The notes under the pieces were generated by a model. The model was not told the DNA's origin. It did not search any database and saw nothing but the letters and a program-made list of their open reading frames with translations. Of a DNA stretch of 64,000 nt, positions 8,344 to 15,434 are shown piece after piece. The translations under genes were made by a program, and so were the position numbers. The stretch spans positions 235,670-299,669 of the forward strand of contig NZ_JAKFHA010000002.1 of assembly GCF_021502675.1 (NCBI RefSeq), in the 5' to 3' direction. Numbering within the stretch: position 1 is the first letter of the stretch; every line of letters begins with the position of its first letter. Origin of the DNA: Yinghuangia soli. Lineage in GTDB: Bacteria > Actinomycetota > Actinomycetes > Streptomycetales > Streptomycetaceae.

Positions 8344-9968
8344 CCAGCCCCACGCCCTTTTTCCCTAACAGCAGCCCTTCCCCCGACCACCGCGCACCGA
8401 CCGGTGCCGACGCCCCGATGCCGCACGATGGCGCGGTGTTCGACCGTGCCTTTGACGGGTTCCCCCCGGACGACCTGCTCGCCGCGTTCGACCCGCCCCC
8501 GGTATGGGACGAGCCGGTACCGCTCGGCGCGGTCCGGATGCTGCCCGAGTTCCCGGTGGACGCGCTGCCCGGATGGGTCGCGGACATGGTCGCCGCGGTC
8601 GCCGAGGAAACCCAGACGCCCGCGGACCTTGCCGGGTGCACCGCGCTCGCCGCGTTGTCGACGGCGGCCGGGGGCCGTGCGGTGGTCGACGTGCGCGGTG
8701 GGTGGCGGGAGCCGGTCAACCTGTATGTCGCGGTGGCGTTGCCGCCGGCGAACCGCAAGTCTGCGGTGTTCGCCCGCATGACCGGGCCGCTCCTCAAGGC
8801 CGAGCAAGTCATGGACGAGAACGCCATCGGCGCCATCGTGGAAGCCGAGACCACCGCAAGGCTCGCCAAAGCCGCCGCAGAACGCGCCGCACAGAAAGCG
8901 GCCGGCGCCGACGGCGGCAAGCGCGACGAACTCACCGCGGAAGCAGTCGCGTTGGCGCAGGCCGCCGAGAGCATCGCGGTTCCGGCGCGTCCACAACTGG
9001 TGGCCGACGACGCCACACCGGAGGCGGTCACCTCGCTGCTCGCCGAGCAACGCGGGCGCCTGGCGGTGCTGTCCGCGGAAGGCGGCATCTTCGACATCAT
9101 CGCCGGCCGCTACTCCGGAACACCGAACATGGAAGTGTTCCTGAAAGGCCACGCGGGCGACCTGTTGAAAGTCAACCGTCAGGGCCGACGCGAGTACATC
9201 GAACACCCCGCGCTCACCATGGGACTCGCGGTGCAGCCCGCGGTGCTCGAAGACATCGCGAGGGTCAAGGGATTCGAGGGACGGGGCCTGCTCGCCCGGT
9301 TCCTGTACTCGCTCCCGGTGTCCCTGGTCGGGCGACGGAAGATCCTGACAGACCCAGTACCCGAGCAGGTCGCCGACACCTACGCCCAACGTCTGGGGGC
9401 ACTGGTGTTGGCGCTCGCCGACTGGACCGACCCCGCCGTGCTGCCGCTCACACCGGACGCCAATGCGGCTCTTGTGGAGCGGCAGGAACACACCGAACGG
9501 CGGCTCGCCGACGGCGGTCTGCTCGCGCACGTGCGCAACTGGGGCGGCAAGGTCGACGGCGCATCGGTCCGGATCGCCGGACTGCTGCACCTTGCCGCGC
9601 ACGAGCAGGCGTGGACGCGGCCGATCGACGCGGACACCGTCCGCGCGGCCGGACGCATCGGGGACTACTTCACCCACCACGCACTCGCCGTGTTCGACCT
9701 GATGGGCGCCGACCCCGCACGCGACCGCGCCCGTTCGGTCCTGGACCACCTGCGACACCGCAAAGCCACGGTGGTCAGCAAGCGGGACCTGTTCACCGGA
9801 CTGTCCCGCGCCGAGTTCCCCACTACGGCGGATCTCGATCCGGCGCTTGCCCTGCTCGAAGACCACGGATGGATCCGCGCCGAACCGGGCCCCGAACGCC
9901 GGGGCCGCGGACGGCCGCCGTCGCCGCGATACGAGACGCACCCCTCCCTGCACACGCCCGGGGCCTGA
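8340..9968 (+). CDS. DUF3987/YfjI-family replication helicase-like protein
   Basis: A 542-residue protein of the DUF3987 type that often follows or is fused to prim-pol domains in mobile elements; probably a P-loop ATPase helping to open DNA. A degenerate Walker A is visible as LPPANRKS at 134-141. The domain then shows a long charged helix, a SAEGGIFDIIAGRYSG segment and a GKVDGASVRIAGLLHLAA helix, both typical of the family. The C-terminal 80 residues look like a winged helix ending in a basic tail. Start codon overlaps the prim-pol stop. The repeat array at 9978-10232 begins 10 bases after the stop. Confidence 0.8.
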   Translation: MTSPTPFFPNSSPSPDHRAPTGADAPMPHDGAVFDRAFDGFPPDDLLAAFDPPPVWDEPVPLGAVRMLPEFPVDALPGWVADMVAAVAEETQTPADLAGCTALAALSTAAGGRAVVDVRGGWREPVNLYVAVALPPANRKSAVFARMTGPLLKAEQVMDENAIGAIVEAETTARLAKAAAERAAQKAAGADGGKRDELTAEAVALAQAAESIAVPARPQLVADDATPEAVTSLLAEQRGRLAVLSAEGGIFDIIAGRYSGTPNMEVFLKGHAGDLLKVNRQGRREYIEHPALTMGLAVQPAVLEDIARVKGFEGRGLLARFLYSLPVSLVGRRKILTDPVPEQVADTYAQRLGALVLALADWTDPAVLPLTPDANAALVERQEHTERRLADGGLLAHVRNWGGKVDGASVRIAGLLHLAAHEQAWTRPIDADTVRAAGRIGDYFTHHALAVFDLMGADPARDRARSVLDHLRHRKATVVSKRDLFTGLSRAEFPTTADLDPALALLEDHGWIRAEPGPERRGRGRPPSPRYETHPSLHTPGA

Positions 9969-9977
9969 CGACCCCTG

Positions 9978-10232
9978 CCGCAGAAACCGCACAATCCGCA
10001 GAACTGCCTGCGTACGCGGTCTGACCTGCGGCGATACCCGACCGGCCGCCGTTCCGCAGAACTCCCCCTTATTCCGCAGAAATACGCGAGAGCGGCACGG
10101 CGGCCGGTCGGCACCACACGCGCAGCTATTTCTGCGGAATAAGGCCCTGTTTCTGCGGAAGCCACCGCCCACCGCATCACCGCAGGTCACAGCCCTGATC
10201 CCGGGTTTCTGCGGATTCTGCGGTTTCTGCGG
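9978..10232. repeat. Nine-copy TTCTGCGG repeat array with interleaved inverted repeats (candidate AICE replication origin)
   Basis: The octamer occurs as CCGCAGAA at 9978, 9996, 10054 and 10074, and as TTCTGCGG at 10130, 10151, 10207, 10216 and 10225. The last three form a tandem with exact 9-bp period. Two long perfect inverted repeats are interleaved: 10038-10051 with 10098-10111 (14 bp) and 10067-10084 with 10127-10144 (18 bp), each pair offset by 60 bp. The interval 9969-10284 has no convincing gene. Iteron-like arrays next to replication genes usually mark origins, so this is the best candidate origin. It could also regulate xis-int. Confidence 0.75.
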
Positions 10233-10284
10233 CGCCCCGAGCCGCCATCACTCACGCCAGCTTGCCTCAGGAAGGAGCGGGACC

Positions 10285-10497
10285 GTGCCCGACCGGTTCC
10301 TGTCGGTTCCCGAAGTTGCCGAGCGCATGGGGTTCGACAACGAGCGCTTCGTCCGGCGCCTCGTGGCCGAACGCCGCATCCAGTACGTCAAGTTCGGATC
10401 CCATGTCCGCATCAAGGAGAGCGTGGTCATCGCCTACATCGACGCGAACACAGTGCAGCCGCTCCGTCCGCGCCGCCGTACCTGGAGGGCTGCATAG
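10285..10497 (+). CDS. xis: Excisionase / MerR-like helix-turn-helix DNA-binding protein
   Basis: Small DNA-binding protein expected to direct the integrase towards excision. The 70 residues carry the classic excisionase winged helix: FLSVPEVAERMG, then a second helix RFVRRLVAERRI and the wing YVKFGSHVRIKES. GTG at 10285 is preceded by GGAAGGAG. Its TAG stop shares one base with the GTG of the integrase gene, the tight xis-int coupling typical of AICEs and phages. Confidence 0.85.
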   Translation: MPDRFLSVPEVAERMGFDNERFVRRLVAERRIQYVKFGSHVRIKESVVIAYIDANTVQPLRPRRRTWRAA

Positions 10498-11696
10498 TGG
10501 CAAAGAAGCGTGGCCCCAAGAAGGGCAAGCCCATGCGCCGGTTCGGCGCCGTGCGGCAGTACCGGTCCGGTCGTTGGACCGCGTCCTACCTCGACCCGAC
10601 CGGCGCGCGCCAACGGTCACCCGAGACGTTCGCGACCCGAGAGGATGCCGAGGTCTGGCTGTCCCAGGTCGAAGCGGACATCACGCGCAAGGACTGGCGC
10701 GACCCGGACGCCGGCGCCGTCAACTTCGAGGAGTACGCGCGCAAGTGGGTTGCCGAGCGTGGCGTGGCTCCCACCACAGAAGAGCTGTACGAGCGCCTGC
10801 TTCGCCTGCACATCCTGCCCACGTTCGGCGAGTCGGACGTGGACGAGATCACCCCGCCCAAGGTCCGCGCGTGGCGAGCCGAACGCCTCAAGACGACGGG
10901 GGCCGGCAGCACCGTCGCGAAGTCGTACCGGCTCCTCAAAGCGATTCTGGAGACGGCGACGGACGACGAGTTGATTCGCCGGAATCCCTGCCGCATCCGG
11001 GGAGCAGGCAAGGAGACCGCCCGCGAACGCGAAATCGCGAGCGTCGCCGAAGTCGACGCCCTCGCCGACGCCGTGGGCCCGCGTTGGCGGCTCATGGTGT
11101 ACCTGGGCGCCTACGGCCCGATGCGCCCGGAGGAGCAGGCCGAACTCCGGCGCAAGGACGTGCGGCTGGAGACCATGACGATCCGGGTCCGGCAGGCGGC
11201 CCCGGAACTGAGCACCGGACGCCGAGTGGTCGGCGAGACGAAGTCCGAAGCAGGCATGCGCACCATCGTGCTTCCCGCATTCCTCCGCGATGAATTGCGC
11301 AACCATCTCGACTGGTACGCCGAGCAGGGGCGGGACGGTCTGCTGTTCGTGGGGGAGAAGGGCGCCCCGTTCCGCCGATCCTCGTTCGGTAGGAAATGGC
11401 GGAAGGCTCGCGAGAAGGTCGGGCTGCCCGAAGGGTTCGTCTTCTACGACCTGCGCCACACCGGGCACACGCTCTCGACTCGATCCGGCGCCACGCTCAA
11501 GGACACGATGGTGCGCGCCGGACAGTCCTCCGAGAAGGCCGCACTGATCTACCAGCACTCCGACCACACGCGCCAACAAGAGGTGGCGGACGGTCTCGAC
11601 AAGATGGTGCGCAAGCAGCGCAAGAAGGCCGCCAAGCAGGCCCGTAAGGAGCGCAAGAAGGGCACAGGTGGTGCGGACGTGGTGCGCGGCGCCTGA
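10497..11696 (+). CDS. int: Tyrosine integrase of the AICE
   Basis: Integrates and excises the element at the adjacent tRNA-Gly gene. The 399-residue protein has a basic AP2-like N-terminal DNA-binding part, a SAM-like core-binding domain at about 75-160 and a catalytic domain with Arg210 (GPMR), Arg320 in YDLRHT, and nucleophile Tyr352 in IYQH. The first histidine of the HxLRH box is Tyr317, and the usual GHSS histidine is a glutamine (AGQSS, 341-345). Several actinobacterial integrases show such changes. The C-terminus is Lys/Arg-rich. Its stop is 51 bases from the tRNA CCA end, separated by a strong hairpin. Confidence 0.92.
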   Translation: MAKKRGPKKGKPMRRFGAVRQYRSGRWTASYLDPTGARQRSPETFATREDAEVWLSQVEADITRKDWRDPDAGAVNFEEYARKWVAERGVAPTTEELYERLLRLHILPTFGESDVDEITPPKVRAWRAERLKTTGAGSTVAKSYRLLKAILETATDDELIRRNPCRIRGAGKETAREREIASVAEVDALADAVGPRWRLMVYLGAYGPMRPEEQAELRRKDVRLETMTIRVRQAAPELSTGRRVVGETKSEAGMRTIVLPAFLRDELRNHLDWYAEQGRDGLLFVGEKGAPFRRSSFGRKWRKAREKVGLPEGFVFYDLRHTGHTLSTRSGATLKDTMVRAGQSSEKAALIYQHSDHTRQQEVADGLDKMVRKQRKKAAKQARKERKKGTGGADVVRGA

Positions 11697-11715
11697 ATAG
11701 GTCTAGACAACGAAC

Positions 11716-11742
11716 AAGGCCCAGGTCTCTGACCTGGGCCTT
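11716..11742. terminator. Perfect bidirectional hairpin between int and tRNA-Gly
   Basis: A 12-bp perfect stem (AAGGCCCAGGTC and complement) with a three-base TCT loop. The A/T ends give short T-runs on both strands. It can end int transcription on the plus strand and the tRNA transcript on the minus strand. Confidence 0.85.
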
Positions 11743-11747
11743 AAGTC

Positions 11748-11821
11748 TGGAGCGGGCGACGAGAATCGAACTCGCGCTCTGAGCTTGGGAAGCTCATGTT
11801 CTACCATTAAACTACGCCCGC
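11748..11821 (-). tRNA. tRNA-Gly (anticodon CCC), likely AICE attachment site
   Basis: The minus strand folds as a complete cloverleaf. It has a 7-bp acceptor stem (GCGGGCG with CGCCCGC), a D-arm, an anticodon stem TGAGC/GCTCA around loop TTCCCAA giving anticodon CCC, and a T-arm with loop TTCGATT. The genome also encodes CCA at 11748-11750. It reads GGG codons. The adjoining integrase indicates that the 3' half of this gene is the integration target; the matching copy at the far end of the element was not seen in this window. Confidence 0.93.
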
Positions 11822-11947
11822 GCTGGTGGGCCCCTAGGGGTCCGCGCGTCACACTGTACCCGATCTGCCGGAGGGGATGCAGAGGGTTTCCTGGTGGGGC
11901 AGGCGTGTCGGGGTGGTGCCGTTTGGGTGTATCGCGTGGGCAGCGAC

Positions 11948-11953
11948 TACCCT
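11948..11953 (+). promoter_or_regulatory. Putative -10 box for leaderless dcd transcript
   Basis: TACCCT lies six bases before the GTG start, and no ribosome binding site is present. This is the usual arrangement for leaderless actinomycete transcripts. Confidence 0.45.
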
Positions 11954-11959
11954 CGGCGT

Positions 11960-12535
11960 GTGCTTCTTTCGGACAAGGACATTCGCGCGGAGATCGACGC
12001 CGGTCGGGTCGGGATCGACCCCTTTGAGGCGGACATGGTCCAGCCGTCCAGTGTCGATGTCCGACTTGACCGCTTTTTTCGGGTGTTCGAGAACCATCGG
12101 TACCCGCACATCGACCCCGCGATCGAACAGCCGGATCTGACCCGGCTCATCGAGCCGGAGGGGGACGAGCCGTTCATCCTGCACCCGGGCGAGTTCGTGC
12201 TGGCGTCGACGTACGAGGTCATCACGCTGCCGGACGATGTGGCGAGCCGGCTCGAGGGGAAGAGTTCGCTCGGGCGGCTGGGGCTGCTGACGCATTCGAC
12301 GGCCGGGTTCATCGACCCGGGGTTCTCGGGGCACGTGACCCTGGAGCTGTCGAATGTGGCCACCCTGCCGATCAAGTTGTGGCCGGGGATGAAGATCGGG
12401 CAGCTGTGCCTGTTCCGGTTGTCGTCGCCTTCGGAGTTCCCGTACGGGTCGTCCGTGTACGGGTCGCGCTACCAGGGCCAGCGCGGGCCCACGGCTTCGC
12501 GGTCGTTCCAGAACTTCCACCGGACGAAGATCTGA
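11960..12535 (+). CDS. dcd: dCTP deaminase
   Basis: Deaminates dCTP to dUTP, feeding dTMP synthesis. The 191-residue protein begins VLLSDKDI and contains the family signatures QPSSVDVRL, the substrate-binding [11 protein letters not shown] segment, the catalytic-region [16 protein letters not shown] and C-terminal [14 protein letters not shown]. The length fits the family. GTG 11960 is chosen because it starts exactly at the conserved N-terminus; a longer reading from 11894 adds residues unlike the family. The start appears leaderless. A phosphoribosyltransferase gene follows 48 bases downstream, also nucleotide-related. Confidence 0.95.
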   Translation: MLLSDKDIRAEIDAGRVGIDPFEADMVQPSSVDVRLDRFFRVFENHRYPHIDPAIEQPDLTRLIEPEGDEPFILHPGEFVLASTYEVITLPDDVASRLEGKSSLGRLGLLTHSTAGFIDPGFSGHVTLELSNVATLPIKLWPGMKIGQLCLFRLSSPSEFPYGSSVYGSRYQGQRGPTASRSFQNFHRTKI

Positions 12536-12583
12536 TCCGGTTCCGCTGTCCGCTCCCGAATACGTAGTTAGGCCTATCCCGAC

Positions 12584-13081
12584 ATGACCGATGTGCGCGA
12601 GAACCTCACCTGGGAACTTCTCGGGGACGCAACCCGCGAGCTTGCCGAGCGGGTCGCCGAGGACGGGTACGAGCCCGACATCATCCTGTCGATCGCGCGC
12701 GGTGGCGTGTTCGCGGCGGGGGCGTTGGCGTACGCGTTGGACGTCAAGAACCTGCACCTGGTGAACGTGGAGTTCTACACCGGGGTCGGCACCACGCTCG
12801 AGATGCCGATCATGCTGGCGCCGGTGCCGAACATCATCGACTTCACGGACAAGAAGGTGCTGGTTGCGGACGACGTCGCCGACACCGGCAAGACGCTCAA
12901 GCTGGTCCGCGACTTCTGCGAGGGCGCGGTGGCCGACGTGCGCTGCGCGGTCATCTACGAGAAGCCGCAGTCGTCGGTGAAGTGCGAGTACGTCTGGAAG
13001 TACACCGAGGACTGGATCAACTTCCCCTGGTCGGTGCTGCCGCCGGTGGTGCAGCGCGAGGGCCAGATCCTCGACGCGTAG
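12584..13081 (+). CDS. Phosphoribosyltransferase family protein
   Basis: A 165-residue type I phosphoribosyltransferase-fold protein. The PRPP-binding loop is VLVADDVADTGKTL, with an upstream IILSIARGGVFAAGALA segment for pyrophosphate and ribose contacts. The substrate is not evident; relatives are annotated as hypoxanthine/xanthine- or uracil-type enzymes. The C-terminal EDWINFPWSVLP occurs in xanthine-guanine type enzymes, so a purine base is plausible. No Shine-Dalgarno sequence precedes ATG 12584. Its neighbour dcd suggests nucleotide salvage. Confidence 0.85.
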   Translation: MTDVRENLTWELLGDATRELAERVAEDGYEPDIILSIARGGVFAAGALAYALDVKNLHLVNVEFYTGVGTTLEMPIMLAPVPNIIDFTDKKVLVADDVADTGKTLKLVRDFCEGAVADVRCAVIYEKPQSSVKCEYVWKYTEDWINFPWSVLPPVVQREGQILDA

Positions 13082-13106
13082 GGGATCCAGGACGAAGGAT
13101 TGCGGT

Positions 13107-13140
13107 GAGAGGGGCGCGCCTTAACGGGTGCGCTCCTCTC
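13107..13140 (+). terminator. Terminator after the phosphoribosyltransferase gene
   Basis: A 14-bp stem with two G-T pairs and a six-base loop, followed by GGCTTTT. It lies 25 bases after the gene. The rest of the interval 13141-13402 shows no gene or clear regulatory element; it is GC-rich and downstream of the convergent prim-pol-domain gene. Confidence 0.7.
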
Positions 13141-13402
13141 GGCTTTTGTGTGCGTGTGTGAACGACGGGGCGCTTCCCGGGATGTGCGCCTTGGTGTGGT
13201 CGGGGGAGCGCCCCCTTTCGGCGTGCCGCCGCGGTGTTCGGTGCGGGACGTGCGGCGGCCCCGTCGCCGGCCTTGGGGATGGAGTCGGGGCGACGGGGCC
13301 GTGGTGCGGCACTGTGCGTCTCAGTCCGGTGCGCTGCTCCGGGCGGTACGGCCGGGCAGGCTGCCGCCGTGCGGAGGAGCGGGCCGGACGAGAGGGAAGC
13401 GC

Positions 13403-14044
13403 TCAACCACTCACCTCCTCGCGCATGTGCGGGGGCCGGGCCGGGTCCTGCAGGGAGGCGCGGACCAGTGCCCCCAGGAGTTCGACCGCCTCGGGCAGCC
13501 GGCGGTCGGCGGGGTCCGGGCATACGGCCCAGCGCGGCTCGGGGCCGCCCGGTCCGCTCGGGCCCGCCGGGGCCGGGACGACGTGGCCGAGGCCGTGGTG
13601 GCGCACGTCCAGGTGGGCGGCGTCGTTGTGGTCGACCGTGTACCAGTAGACGTCGCGGGCGCCGGGACGGACCAGGAACAGCAGCCGGTCGGACGGCAGA
13701 TGCACCACGGGTCCGGCGGTGAACCCGAGGTGCCCCAGCTCGTGCAGCGCGGCGTAGCCGACGTGCGCGGGGGCGTCGAGGACGTCGAATTCGAGGCCGG
13801 TGGCCAGCAGGACGGTGTAGGGCCGACGGCTCCACCAGGTCCTGATCACTTCTGCCGACCGGCTGGCCGCACTGCGGCCCGCCTCGTCGCCCGGGTGTGC
13901 GCCGGGCTCCGGACAGAACGGCGACCGGCATGAGCAGCGGCCCTGCTCGACGTACGCGCCGGGCAGCACGGGCCAGCCGCGGTCCGTCGCGTAGAAGAGG
14001 GCGGCGGCCTGCAGTGCCGCCCTGGTACGTCTCCGCACGAGCAT
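13403..14044 (-). CDS. Chromosomal prim-pol-domain-like protein
   Basis: A 213-residue protein whose N-terminus (ALFYATDRGWPVLPGAY, a CSCRSPFC cysteine cluster and GAHPG) matches the N-terminal part of bifunctional primase/polymerase domain proteins that are common as single copies in Streptomyces chromosomes. The paired catalytic aspartates seen in the AICE primase (DLD) are replaced by FDVLDAP here, so polymerase activity is doubtful. The GTG/ATG start at 14044 begins MLVRRRTRAAL. It points away from the Yip1-family gene to its right, on the same strand. Role unknown. Confidence 0.65.
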   Translation of the reverse strand: MLVRRRTRAALQAAALFYATDRGWPVLPGAYVEQGRCSCRSPFCPEPGAHPGDEAGRSAASRSAEVIRTWWSRRPYTVLLATGLEFDVLDAPAHVGYAALHELGHLGFTAGPVVHLPSDRLLFLVRPGARDVYWYTVDHNDAAHLDVRHHGLGHVVPAPAGPSGPGGPEPRWAVCPDPADRRLPEAVELLGALVRASLQDPARPPHMREEVSG

Positions 14045-14315
14045 GTCCGGTCCTTACCGCGGCGGCCGCCGGCGGGCCTTCGGCCGGGGCCGGACCGCCG
14101 CGTGGTCGCGTGCGCTGGGTTGCGCAGTATCTGACTCGCCTGTTGTTCCGGTGAGTCGAGGAAACCGCGTCGCGCGCGCGCCGGGAAGATCCATCCGAGG
14201 GCTATGTCGAGCCGCTTGTGGTCCGGGTGGTCCGCTTGTGGTCCGCTTTGCTCGTTCCGGCCGTTTCGGGGCCTTCCGGGCGCTTCCGGCAAGGCCCCGG
14301 GCGGCCCCGAAGGGG

Positions 14316-15260
14316 TCAGCCCATCGGCAGTTTCAGCACCAGCAGCAGGGCGATCAGCTGCACCGAGACGCTGCCGAGCGCCTTGGGCCACGGGAGTTCG
14401 TGCACGCACTGCGCGGCCACGGTCAGCAGGAAGCCGCTGAGCGCGAAGGAGGCCAGGCCGACGCCGAGGGCGACGCCGCTGCCGTCGGAGGCGAAGAGCG
14501 AGACCACCAGGCGCGGTGCGTCGGCCAGCCAGGCGGCCAGCACGGTCAGCGTGATCATCGGCCCGGTCTGGCCGTTGCCGCCGAAGGTCCGGGCCAGCAT
14601 GTCGGACACCCAGCCCAGCACCACCATGAACGCCGGGACGAGGAGTGCGGTGATGAGCATCGCGGGAAAGCTGGTGCTCAGCGTGGTGGTGACCAGCTCC
14701 TTGCGGGCCTGGTCGTTGGCGACCATCGCGAGCACGCCGCAGACCGCCGAGATGATCAGCGCGGGCCACCAGAACGCCTGGTCGCGGGCCCGGTCCAGGG
14801 TGGCCAGCGGGTGCGTGACCAGGCCGCGCAGCAGCTCCTGCCAGGTCAGCGGGCGGGCCGGGACGGCGTACGCGGCGGCGTGCGGGTCCGCGTCGACCGG
14901 CTGGCCGGCCCGGTACACCGTGCCGCGCGGTGCAGCGGCGGGGCCGGGCACCGCGGGGGCGATCTGCGTGTATCCCTCGGGGGTCTCGCCGTAGACGTAG
15001 ATGCTCGTCTCGTCCGGCAGCGACAGCGGGCCGCCCGGGTACGCGCCACCGGGCGCCTGCCCGGGGGCAGGCGGCATCGGCGCACTCTGCGGGGCCTGGC
15101 CGTACGCCGGTGCGGCGTCGGGGCGGTGCTGCGCGTACGGGTCGGTGTTCCGGGGCAGCGGGCGGCCGTACTGGTCGTACTGCTGCGGTCCGGAAGGGAC
15201 GCTCTGCCCGTGCTGCGGCCCGTACTGCGGTCCGGGGGAGTAGGGATCGTTGCCGGTCAC
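14316..15260 (-). CDS. Yip1-family multi-pass membrane protein
   Basis: A 314-residue protein with a low-complexity Pro/Gln/Tyr/Gly-rich cytoplasmic N-terminus of about 140 residues. A Yip1-like domain follows: LLRGLVTHPLATLDRARDQAFWWPALIIS, then about five membrane helices. The family is of unknown function in bacteria. The start is GTG 15260 (VTGNDPYSPG); the longer reading from 15398 passes through the hairpin that ends the upstream gene. A weak CAGGG lies directly before the start. Confidence 0.8.
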   Translation of the reverse strand: MTGNDPYSPGPQYGPQHGQSVPSGPQQYDQYGRPLPRNTDPYAQHRPDAAPAYGQAPQSAPMPPAPGQAPGGAYPGGPLSLPDETSIYVYGETPEGYTQIAPAVPGPAAAPRGTVYRAGQPVDADPHAAAYAVPARPLTWQELLRGLVTHPLATLDRARDQAFWWPALIISAVCGVLAMVANDQARKELVTTTLSTSFPAMLITALLVPAFMVVLGWVSDMLARTFGGNGQTGPMITLTVLAAWLADAPRLVVSLFASDGSGVALGVGLASFALSGFLLTVAAQCVHELPWPKALGSVSVQLIALLLVLKLPMG

Positions 15261-15347
15261 ACCCTGACGGTACCGGGTGCGCGGCGGGTGGTGTTGTCGT
15301 AGGACTGCCGTAATTTCGCCGAATGGATTGGTAGATCTGCAGATATG

Positions 15348-15381
15348 CAGAGTCGGCGGCCCCGGAGGACCGCCGACTCTG
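15348..15381 (-). terminator. Terminator after the EtfD-like gene
   Basis: A perfect 12-bp stem (CAGAGTCGGCGG and complement) with a 10-base loop, located about 54 bases past the stop of the Fe-S oxidoreductase on the minus strand. Confidence 0.75.
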
Positions 15382-15434
15382 TTTCCGAACTGGTGCACAC
15401 CGGCCGCCGCTTGGCGGCCGCTACGCCTTGCGTG

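Noticed and set aside
9978-10232. Possible CRISPR array
   Set aside because: Repeats are 8-9 bp, in both orientations, without 25-40 bp spacers, and no cas genes are near.
9847-10497. A plus-strand frame reading GFCGFCGFCG through the TTCTGCGG tandem
   Set aside because: The peptide repeat is a by-product of a 9-bp DNA repeat. The frame overlaps the DUF3987 and xis genes in part, and the repeats occur in both orientations.
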